64,000 nucleotides of DNA, from positions 1,736,001 to 1,800,000 of the forward strand of contig JAXLQR010000002.1 of the NCBI GenBank assembly GCA_046331545.1. Reading direction: 5' to 3'. Below are positions 25,204 through 34,400 of the stretch, piece after piece; position 1 is the first letter of the stretch, and each line of letters begins with the position of its first letter. The translations under genes and the position numbers were made by a program. This stretch comes from JADJVL01 sp046331545. GTDB taxonomy: Bacteria > Acidobacteriota > Holophagae > Holophagales > Holophagaceae. The notes beneath the pieces were generated by a model, which was given only the letters and a program-made list of their open reading frames with translations, searched no databases and was not told the DNA's origin.

Positions 25204-26937
25204 TCAGTCCGCCAGGCAGAGGCCCACGCGGTGGCCCCAGCCGACGCCCGTCACGCGCCAGCCTTCCGCCGTGGCTTCCACCTGGTCCGCCGGGCTCGGC
25301 AGCGCATCCCAGCCCAGGACGGCGGCGAGGCGCCGGTGGGCTTCGTCGTAGGAGAAGCGGCGCGGCCCCGAGGGCCCGCGGACTTCGAGGGCCCACACGC
25401 CATCCGGCCAGGCCACCTCCAGGCCCTCCACGGCGCCGCCGAAGGCCCGGGCCGCCTCGGCGGAGGTCCAGGTGCGGCTCCACGGGCGCGTGCGCGCGGG
25501 CGGCCCCGCCGCGTGCCGCGGGCACGGCCAGGGCCCGGCCGCGCCGCGCCCCCACACCGCGCGCTCGGCCAGGGGCGCGCCCCCGCAGTGGGCGGTCCAG
25601 AGGTCCGGCCCGGGCTCCTTCGACAGGGCGAGGATCTCCTGCCATCCCGCCTCGTCGAGGATCGGCAGCGCGCCCTCGACGCCCTGCTCCACGGCGCGCC
25701 GGGGCGTGAGCCAGAGGAGGCGCGGCCCCCGGCCCACGAACCAGGCGCAGTGGGTGCTGTCGCAGACGTCCGCTTCGGCCCCGTGCCGCGGCCCGCGGGC
25801 GAGGAAGCGCAGCACCGCGGCCCCGAGCGCGGCCCGGCGGGCGGGCGGCCCCGAGGGGAGCTCCGCCGCCAGGACGCCAGAGACGTATTCCCGCTCCGGG
25901 AGGGTGGCCACCACGGGACGCGCCCCGCGGGGGCCTCGCAGGCAGGCCACGCGGCCCTCGATCCGCCGGAGGAAGCCCAGGGCGGGGGCCCGCAGCTCCA
26001 GCAGGCCCGGACCCGCGGTGCATCCGGGCGCCAGCGTGCGGACCCCGCCGGGCCCCAGGAAGCCGCCCCCGAAGGGCACCGGGGCCAGGCCCAGGTTGCG
26101 CACCTCCAGGCGCGAGGGGCCAAGCAGGTCCACCATGCGGACGCGCACCTCCCCGGCCGCGCGCGGGCGCGCCCCTCGCGCGGCCGCACCGCCACCCGCC
26201 GCCGGCCAGGGGCGGGCGCGGTCCAGCAGCGGAGCGACGGCCGCCGCCGCCTCCCGCCCGGTGCCCGGCTCCAGGCGCGCGAGAGTCGCGCCCCCGGCGG
26301 CGTCCAGGGTCACCACGAAGCCCGCGGTGGGGCCGGGCTCCCCGGCGGGGACGGTGCCCGTCTTCGCCCAGGCCGCGGGGCGGCCCAGGCCCTGGGCGGT
26401 GCCCATGCGCGCCGACTCCCGGAGCCCCCGCAGCACCTCCTGGCGGACGGGCTCGCCCTGCAGCCAGGGCTCGTCCACCAGGCGGCGGTAGGCGCGGAGC
26501 AGGGCCTGGGGCGCGATGGCCGGGCCTCCCGCTTCGCCCTGAAGGCCCAGGGCTTCGTCGGGGGACGCGGGCGCGCCCAGGAAGCCCTCCGCGGCGAAGG
26601 CGCGGGCGAGGGTCTCCGGCGGGACCTCCGCCGCGAGGGCGCGGAAGTACGCATTGCAGGAGACCGCCAGGGCCCGGGCGAGGCCCAGCTCGCCGTGGCC
26701 CGAGGGGCGCCAGCAGCCGCTGGCGGGACCGCAGCGCAGGCGGGGCGTCGGGCGGTCGGGGAAGGCCTCGGCCCACGCCTTGGCGACGAAGGGCTTCTGC
26801 AGGGAGCCCACCGCGACCGGCGCCTCCGCCACGATCCCGTCCCCGCCCAGGCGCCAGACCTGCAGGCGCGGCGCCGGGGCCTGCCGCGCGACGAGCACCG
26901 GGACCGCCGCGAGGACGGCCCCGGCCAGGATCCTCAC
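25204..26937 (-). CDS. Penicillin-binding transpeptidase-like / SpoIID-like fusion protein
   Basis: GTG 26937 overlaps the stop of the upstream gene, giving 577 aa with an N-terminal hydrophobic segment. Residues about 30-210 look like a transpeptidase/beta-lactamase fold: Ser45-X2-Lys48 (SLQK), Ser93-Cys-Asn95 (SCN) and Lys192-Thr-Gly194 (KTG). The C-terminal half is SpoIID/LytB-like: LPEREYVSGVLAAELPSG, ADVCDSTHCAWF and the ending GWGHRVGLCLAD. SpoIID proteins are lytic transglycosylases that act on peptidoglycan lacking stem peptides. One polypeptide combining both suggests cell-wall remodelling. It is the last of five coupled genes. Both domain calls are from motifs. Confidence 0.75.
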   Translation of the reverse strand: MRILAGAVLAAVPVLVARQAPAPRLQVWRLGGDGIVAEAPVAVGSLQKPFVAKAWAEAFPDRPTPRLRCGPASGCWRPSGHGELGLARALAVSCNAYFRALAAEVPPETLARAFAAEGFLGAPASPDEALGLQGEAGGPAIAPQALLRAYRRLVDEPWLQGEPVRQEVLRGLRESARMGTAQGLGRPAAWAKTGTVPAGEPGPTAGFVVTLDAAGGATLARLEPGTGREAAAAVAPLLDRARPWPAAGGGAAARGARPRAAGEVRVRMVDLLGPSRLEVRNLGLAPVPFGGGFLGPGGVRTLAPGCTAGPGLLELRAPALGFLRRIEGRVACLRGPRGARPVVATLPEREYVSGVLAAELPSGPPARRAALGAAVLRFLARGPRHGAEADVCDSTHCAWFVGRGPRLLWLTPRRAVEQGVEGALPILDEAGWQEILALSKEPGPDLWTAHCGGAPLAERAVWGRGAAGPWPCPRHAAGPPARTRPWSRTWTSAEAARAFGGAVEGLEVAWPDGVWALEVRGPSGPRRFSYDEAHRRLAAVLGWDALPSPADQVEATAEGWRVTGVGWGHRVGLCLAD

Positions 26938-28493
26938 GGCCTGGCGCCCGGCGTGGCGGCGCCCGGCGCGACCTCGAAGACCACCCGCTCCGTCCAGCCG
27001 CCGGAGGCCGTGCGGCGGCGCGCCACGCTGAGGCCGGTGGTCCGCGGCATCCAGCCCAGGAGACCCAGGATGCGGTCGCTCAGGGGGCGCACCTGCTCGG
27101 GCCGCGCGGGTCCTTCCACCTTCTCCCAGCGCTTGCCTTCCGCGCGGGCGGCGCCCAGGTCCAGGCGGCCCCAGCGCACCAGGTCGGGATCGGCCTTCAC
27201 CGCCGGCAGGTCCTTCAGGTCCGCGGCGGCGGCGGCCACCCACAGCAGGGGGCCGGCGCGGCGCACCGCCAGGACCGGCAGGCCCGGGCCCACGCGGATC
27301 TCGGTGCCCTCGGGGGCCTTCACGGCGGTGGCGCGGCCCGCGCGGCGGGCGGCGGTGGCCCGGCACAGCTCGAGGAACTCCGCGTCCTTCGCCTCGGGCC
27401 AGGGCAGCACCATGCGCCGCGCCCCGTCCTTGGTCAGGAGGAAACCCCAGGTGGGCACGGCTTGCTGCGCGAACAAGGCCTTCCACGGCGCGAGGTCGCC
27501 CTCCTCGAAGGCCGGGGCGCCCGGGGCCAGGCGGGGCCGCGTGAAGTTCACCAGGTAGCGGTCCTCGCCGCCCTGGGCCGCCGCCGGCGGCAGGGCGGCG
27601 AGGGCGGGCACGGGCTTGTCCGCGGGGGCGGGCACGGGCTCGAGCAGGGCGCGGCGGAAGGCGGGCCAGAAGTCCGTCTGGCCGTTCTCCCATCCCGCGG
27701 CCGCGGCGCCGGGGGCCTCGAAGGTGAAGACCCCGCCGCGGGTCTCGTTCGTGCCCTCGCGCACTTCCACCAGATGCCCTTCCTCCAGGCGCAGGGCGGC
27801 CCGGAGGTGCCCCTTCTCCGGGCCGGGGGCCCACAGGAACTCCCGCTGGAAGTAGCGGTCCTCCCGCAGGGCGTCCAGGTCGAGGTCGAGGGAGGCGAGG
27901 CCCGGCAGCGGCGCGGCGAGGCCCTTGCCCGACTGCTGCGCGTCCAGGGCCAGCTTCAGGGCGCGCTCGCTGGTGGCCAGCAGCAGGCGGCCGCCCGCGC
28001 GCGCCCAGGCCAGGCCCGCACGGCGGTCCGGGTCCTTGGACTTGTCCCCGGCGCCGGGGGCCACCAGCGTGTAGGCCGCGCCGCCGTGGGTGCGCTTCGC
28101 GCCGGCGGGCAGCTCCAGGGGGAGCTGGGCCAGCGGCGTCTCCACCACCAGCACCGCCTCCAGGTGGCCGGCCTCCAGGATCGCGAGGCCCAGGGCCGTG
28201 GGCTTGAGCTTCTGCAGCTCGACCCAGGTCCAGGGCAGGTCGCCGGAGAGGCGGCCCCACTGGTCCTCGAGCTTGGAGCCCACCGGGGTTTTGCGCCAGG
28301 CGGAGACCACGGGATCCTCGGCCTTCGCCTGCCCGGTCAGCAGGTCTCGCCAGGCGCCCTTCAGCGCGGCGTCGAAAGCCGCCATGTCGGGGATGACGAG
28401 GCGCACCGGCGCCTCGGGCAGGGGCAGCGGTCCGTCCCCGGCCCGCAGGGAGGCGGCGAGGAGGAGCGTGAGGAGGGAACGGGTGCGGCTCAT
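26934..28493 (-). CDS. Exported hypothetical protein of the five-gene operon
   Basis: The 519-aa product starts at ATG 28493 inside the stop of the giant upstream gene (ATGA) and has a cleavable signal peptide (MSRTRSLLTLLLAASLRAG). The mature protein is Ala/Leu-rich, with alternating strands and helices, and has no Cys cluster, heme motif or catalytic signature that I can see. Recurrent LEEG...LVEV and APWKALFAQQ segments suggest a duplicated lipoprotein-like or DUF3352-like fold, but I cannot assign a family. Both neighbours overlap it, so it must act with them. Confidence 0.65.
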   Translation of the reverse strand: MSRTRSLLTLLLAASLRAGDGPLPLPEAPVRLVIPDMAAFDAALKGAWRDLLTGQAKAEDPVVSAWRKTPVGSKLEDQWGRLSGDLPWTWVELQKLKPTALGLAILEAGHLEAVLVVETPLAQLPLELPAGAKRTHGGAAYTLVAPGAGDKSKDPDRRAGLAWARAGGRLLLATSERALKLALDAQQSGKGLAAPLPGLASLDLDLDALREDRYFQREFLWAPGPEKGHLRAALRLEEGHLVEVREGTNETRGGVFTFEAPGAAAAGWENGQTDFWPAFRRALLEPVPAPADKPVPALAALPPAAAQGGEDRYLVNFTRPRLAPGAPAFEEGDLAPWKALFAQQAVPTWGFLLTKDGARRMVLPWPEAKDAEFLELCRATAARRAGRATAVKAPEGTEIRVGPGLPVLAVRRAGPLLWVAAAAADLKDLPAVKADPDLVRWGRLDLGAARAEGKRWEKVEGPARPEQVRPLSDRILGLLGWMPRTTGLSVARRRTASGGWTERVVFEVAPGAATPGARP

Positions 28494-31400
28494 CGGACGC
28501 CCTCCGCGGTCAGCAGGTTCGCGATCATGGGCCAGGCCAGGTCCCGCGGGCGGATGGGCGCGGGGCGCCCGTTCACCACCCGGAAGCTGTCCACGGCACG
28601 GCCCGCCTCCGGCGCGAATTCCGCGCGCAGCGCCTTGGCCGCGCTCGCGCTGCGGTCCCCGAGGAGCCCGGCGATGCGCCGGGCCTGGGGCTCGTCGCCC
28701 GTGCGGTAGGCCACCCGCGCCAGATCCGCCAGGGCGAGGTTCACCTCGGCGGTCTTCAGCCGGCGCTCCGTGGCCGCGCGCAGGAAGGCTTCCGGCGTGA
28801 GGCCGCCCAGGGCATGGCGCGCCGCCTGGGGCGAGGCGGCGAGGAGGCTCCTCGCCGCGCGCAGCCTCAGCAGCTCGCGGTCCCCGTCCACGTCCAGGCC
28901 GCTGTGGGAGCGGGCCATGGAGGCGGCGAGGGCGGCGCGCAGGGCGGCCTCCTCGTCCAGGGGCGCGGCGGTGCGCAGGGCCCCGCGGGCGGTGAGGATG
29001 TCCGTGGGCATCGCCTTCAGCCGCGCGGAGAAGGCGGCCAGGGAGGCGTCGGCCTTGGCCGAGAGCGCGGCGTGGGCCGCGGTCCAGGCCGCGGGGGCGC
29101 GCTCGGAGGCCGGCGTGCCCTCGCCTCCGGAGGCGGCGCCGAGGCGGCGCCACTGCTCGAAGGCCAGCACCTCCTCGCGCTCGGACCAGGGCGTGCGCCG
29201 GCGCGCGTCCGCCAGGAGGCGGCAGGCCTCGGCGGGCTTCTTCAGCTTCGCCAGGAGGTCGGCGCGGCCCTTGGCCTGGCCGAAGGTGTACTGCCGGGGC
29301 CAGCGGGCCATCCAGCGCGGCGCCTCGGCCGGAATCGCGCCGGCCAGGGTGTCCATCAGCCCGCCGAGCTGGTCGGGCTGCACTTCGCCGCGGAACCAGG
29401 CCTCGTCCAGCTCCCGGTCCAGGGCGGCCGCCTCGGCGGCGGGCTGCAGGGCGAAGGCCAGCTTCCAGGCGGCGGAGGAGACGGGGCCCTCCTCCCGCTT
29501 CTCCTTCAGGAGCCTGCGGAAGCGCTCGTCCACGGCGGCGTTCTGCCGCGCGTCGAGGAAGGGCCTGCGCCAGGCCTGGAGGCGGTCCACCAGTGGATCC
29601 GGCGCGCTCCAGTCCTCCACCGGACGGGGCGCGGGGTCCTCCATCCCGGAGCCCTCCCCGTCTTCGCTGGGGGCCTCCGAGACCGGAACCTCGCGGGCGG
29701 TGTAGGCCAGGGCCGCGCCCTTGCGGAGCTCGGCCAGCATCGCGTCCACCCGGGCCAGCGCGGCGGCCCCCTCGTTGCGGGCGAGGTGCAGGCGCAGGGC
29801 CAGCAGGCGGTTCACGTCGTCGGGGGTGCCGGCGTCCAGCATCGCGAAGATGCGGGGCGTTGCGTCCCCGGGGTTGAGGGCCTCGTCCAGGGCGTCCAGG
29901 GCGGCGGACCGCTCCGCGCCGGGCTGCCGCTGCAGCCAGTCCGCGGCGTGCAGGTAGGCCGGGCCGAGCTTGCTCAGGCCGCGCCGGGGCAGGGGCGCGC
30001 TGTCGGCGGTCCACAGCTCCCGCAGCCAGAAGCGCACCTGCTCGGCGCTGAGCTGGGCCTCACGGCTGCGCCAGCGGCTGGCCAGGGCGGCGCGGAAGCC
30101 CACCTCGTCGGCGGTGGTGAAGCGGTTGGCCGCCTCGGGACGGCGGTCGCGGAGGTAGGCCAGGAAGGCCGGTCCCACGGGCTTCGAAGGGTCCAGCAGC
30201 TCCAGGGGCGACAGCAGGCCCCAGTCCTCGGCGTGGGCGGCGAGCCAGCGGAACTCGTCCTCGGTGAGGCGGGCCTGGGCCTGGCGCACGAAGGCGCGCA
30301 GGGCCGAGGCGGCCTTGTCCTTCTGGCCCGCGGCCACGAAGAGGTTCACACGGCCCTCCAGCCAGGCGCGGTCGGCCTCGGGACCGGCGAAGCCGGACTC
30401 GAGCTCGAGGGCCAGGGGCGTGTCCTTGAGGCCCTGGGCGAGCCGCAGGGCCAGCAGGGCGCGGGTCGTCTCCGCCCCGCGCTGGGGCACCGCGAAGGGC
30501 AGGTAGGGCGCGGTGCGATCGCCGGCGCGGTAGCGGGCCAGCGCCTCCAGGACATACCAGGCCTCGCCGGGGCGGTCGCCCCAGAGGGCGCCGGGCAGGC
30601 GGCCCTCATCGGCGCCCTGGCCGGTGATGCGGTCGTCCCCCTGCTCGGCCAGCTCGCCCTGGGCGCTGCGCCGCGGGGTGAACTCCGGCCAGATCCAGCG
30701 GGCGTCCTTGGAGAGGACCTCACCCACGGTGCGCGGGCCCCGCAGCTTCACGATGAGGGGATCCTCCACGGCCTTCGGCTCGTTCTTCAGGAGGCGGGCC
30801 ACCGCGGCGGTGACGCGCTCGGTGGTGGCGCGCCGCGCCAGCAGCACGGGGTCCGAGGGCGCGGCGGGCTCCCAGAAGCGGAACCACGCGGTGCGCGCCT
30901 CGGGGGTCGCCATGCCCAGCAGCGCGGGCGCGTCCCAGCCCCGGGCCGCGAGGACCCAGAAGCGGTCCCACTTCCGCCGGTCGGAGAGCAGCTCGCCGAG
31001 CTCCGCCGCCTTGGCGGGCTGGGCCGCGGCCGCCCGGCCCCAGGCCTTCAAGGCCTCGGGGTCGTCCAGCCACCAGGCCCACCAGGCGCGCGGGCTCTTG
31101 GGCGTGAGTTCGCCGCTGCCGCGCACCTGCGCCAGCAGCTCCTGCCAGCGCGGCTCGACGAAGGCCAGCAGCTCGGCGCCCTTGTCCCGGCGCACCAGGT
31201 CCCGGGCCCAGAGGCCCGAGAGGTCCGGCTCGCGGAAGACGGGCACGCTGGCACCGTTCTCGGTCTTCCAGCCGACCATCTCCTGGCCCACGGCCACGGC
31301 GTAGGCCAGGGGCGGCGCGGCCTGCCAGGGGCCGGGGCGCTGGGCGAGCAGGCGCAGGGCCAGGGCCGCGCGCACGCCCGGCTCGAGGCCGGCGGTGCCG

Positions 31401-34400
31401 GTGAAGGCCCACCACGCCCGGAGCTGGCCGTCGTCGGGGCGGGTCGCGTTGGGCGGGAAAATCGTCCGCACCAGGAAGGCGCGCACCTCCTCCTTCACGT
31501 CCGGCCGCCCGCTGCGCTCCAGGAAGGAGGCCGCGGAGGACTTGAAGTCCGCGTCGCCGGAAGGCTGGGTGATGAAGCGCACGACCTGCCCGGTGAGCAG
31601 GGCCAGCTCCGCCTGCCGCTGCGGGTAGACCTGGCTCCCCGCCAGGGCGCGGATGTCGCCCTTGGGTGAATAGATCGCGAGGGCGAGGTCGGGATGGCCC
31701 GCCTCGAAGAGCCGCGAGGCCGCGCTGGCCTTGCGGCGCGCCAGGTCCTCCGCGGCGTTCTCGCGGCCTTCGCTCTCCTTCCGGAAGGCCGCGAGGGCGG
31801 CCTGCTCGATGGCCAGGGCCTTCTTCGGATCGCCGGCGCGGACGTAGAGGCCGCTGCGCCAGCGGGCCACGCCCTCGTCGGCGGGACGCGCCTTGTTCCA
31901 CCCCTCCAGGTAGTCGGCGGCCTCGCGGATGCGGTCGGCCCGCACCAGCAGGTCCACGGCCTCCTGCCAGAGGTTCTCCTTCTCGGGGCGCACCGCCACG
32001 GCGGCCTTGGCGGCGGCGATGGCGCCGTCCACGTCATGGCCCGCGCGGCGGATGTCGCGCACCGCCACGGCCCAGCGCACGTCCCGGGGGCTTCGCGCCT
32101 GCTGCTTCTCGAAGAAGGCCAGCAGGTCCGCGCCCTTGCCCGCGCGGTTCGCGGAGCGGCCCGCCGCGGCGAGCCACTCGCGGTCCGTGCGGCGGTTCAG
32201 GGCCTCGATCCAGAGGCCCGGCACCGGCGCGGTGGCCTTCTCCAGGTCCGCGGCCTTGGCGAGCTGGGCGTAGAGGTCCGCGTGGAGGTCCGTCCGCAGC
32301 TTGGCGGCCTCGGCCTTGGCGGCGGGATAGGGATCCCAGGCGGGATTCTCGCGGAAGGCGAGGCGGGCCTGGAGATGCAGGGCGCCCAGGCGCCGGCCCT
32401 CGTCCAGGCCCTCCTGGGCGAGGAGCATCGAGACGGCCCGGCGGGCCTGGGCGAGGTCGCCGGCGGCCAGGGCCTCGGAGGTGAGACGCTCGAGGAAGCC
32501 CTCCTTGTGCCCGGCGGCGGCGCGGGGCAGCACGGCTTCGAGCGCCGCGCGGGCCTCGGCGCCGCGGTTCACGCGGTTCAGGAAGGCCAGGCGGTCCTCC
32601 AGCAGGCCCAGGCTCCACGGGTAGCGGGCCGTGAGGCCGGCCCAGGCCTTCGCGGCGGCCTCGGTCCCCTTGGCCCGCTCCAGGTAGGCGGCGCGCCCGG
32701 CCTCGGCCTTCAGCTTCACCGAGCCCTCGGGCAGCGCGGCGATGCGGGCGTCGAGGGCGGTCCAGAGGGCGTCGGCGTCGGCACCCCGGCCGTGGTCCGC
32801 GAGGTAGCGGGCCCGCTCGGTCTCGAGGTTGATGCGGTCCTCCTCGGAGGCGGCGAGCTGGGCGCGGCGGGCCATGATCTGGTTGCGGTAGGCGACGATG
32901 CGGTCCTGCTTCCAGCGCGCCTCGATGAGGCCGCGGCTCCAGGACTCGATGGCGTCGAGGAAGCCCGGAGCCTGGGCGCCGGCGGCCATCTCCCGGCTCT
33001 TCTCCAGGAGCAGGTCCCCCAGGCGGGCGATGGCGTCGTGCTCGGCGGGGCGGTTGGCGTCCCGCTTCGCGTCGCGCTCGTCGCGGCCCTTCGGGTCGTT
33101 GGGCAGGTCCATGCCGTCCATCCAGTCGTCGCTGTCGAAGGCGAGGCCGGGGGTGGGCGTCTCGAGGGTGGCCAGGGGCAGGAAGGCGGCCAGCGTGTGC
33201 TCGTCCTCGGCCGAGCCGGGCTTCAGGTCGCGGATGCGGCGTTCGACCCTCCGATAGACCTTGTCCCGGGAAAGCAGTTGGGCGAGGCGGCGCAGGCTGC
33301 GCTGGTCGCGCTCGTACCAGGAGAAGAAGCCGTCGTCCGACTCCGGGCGCAGGGCGTCGAGGTACTCGCGGATGGCGCCGTCGAGGTCCCGCACGTTCTC
33401 CCGCAGGACGCCGGTCTCGAAGGCGAAGAAGCGGGGGCGGCCCAGGGCCTTGCGCCCCTCCTCGACGACGGCGAGGGCCTCGCGGTCGTGGTTGTAGTCC
33501 CAGAGCAGCGTGGCCAGTTCGGCGACGCGGTCCGGATTGCGGGTATCGCGGCCCAGCACGTTCTTCCAGGTCTCCATGGCCACCGCCGGATGGCCGCGCT
33601 CCTCCTCCAGTTCGCCCAGCTCCGTCCAGAGGGGCGCCGCGTCCATCAGGGCCGGGGCGGTGCGGACCACCAGGGCCCGGGCCGCGGCGGCGTGGGAGCT
33701 TTCCAGGGCGTTGAGGGAGCGGTGCAGGGAGAGCACCCGCCGGGCCAGGTCCCCGTCGCCGGGGTAGGCCGCGGCGAGGCGGTCCGCGGCGGGCACGGCC
33801 TTCTCGAAGCGCGAGAGGCGCGACCAGCCTTCGAAGAGGAGCTGGTCCTCCACCGGCGTGCGGTCACTCCGGGCCTCCAGGGCCGAGAGCTTGGCCTCCA
33901 GCGCGCCGTCCTTCATGGCCTTGGCGAACCAGTCCTCCCGCACCGCGGGATCGGTGTGCAGCAGGGCCCAGCGGCGGGTCTCCAGGAGCGCATCGCTCAC
34001 CACCACCTTGCCGACGGCGACGGAGCCCTCCGCGCTCCGGTGGTCCTTCGCCCAGGCGGACTGGGCCACGAGGCGCTGGACCTCGCGGAAGACCTGGGGG
34101 CTCTGGGGGAAGCGCTCCAGCGCCTTGAAGCGGACCCAGTCGGCCCACGGCACGAGGCGCACGCGGCCCCCCATGGCGGGCTGGTCGGGGAGCTCCACCC
34201 GCACGTCGCCGGCATTCGACCGCGCGAAGAGCGCGCTGCCCCGGAACTGGCCGGCCACCTGGGCCGCCAGCTTGCGCAGGTCGTCGTGGCGGCTGCGGCG
34301 GGCGTACCAGCGGGCGGCCTTGTGCCAGATGCCCTCGCCCTGGAAGCGCTTCAGGGCCTGCTCGAAGCGGGGGCCGAGGTCGTCGTCGAGGTTCCAGCCC

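Noticed and set aside
28814..31669. 951-codon open frame on the + strand
   Set aside because: Same cause: a shadow of the minus-strand 2575-aa gene, whose own product has a signal peptide and coherent helical repeats.
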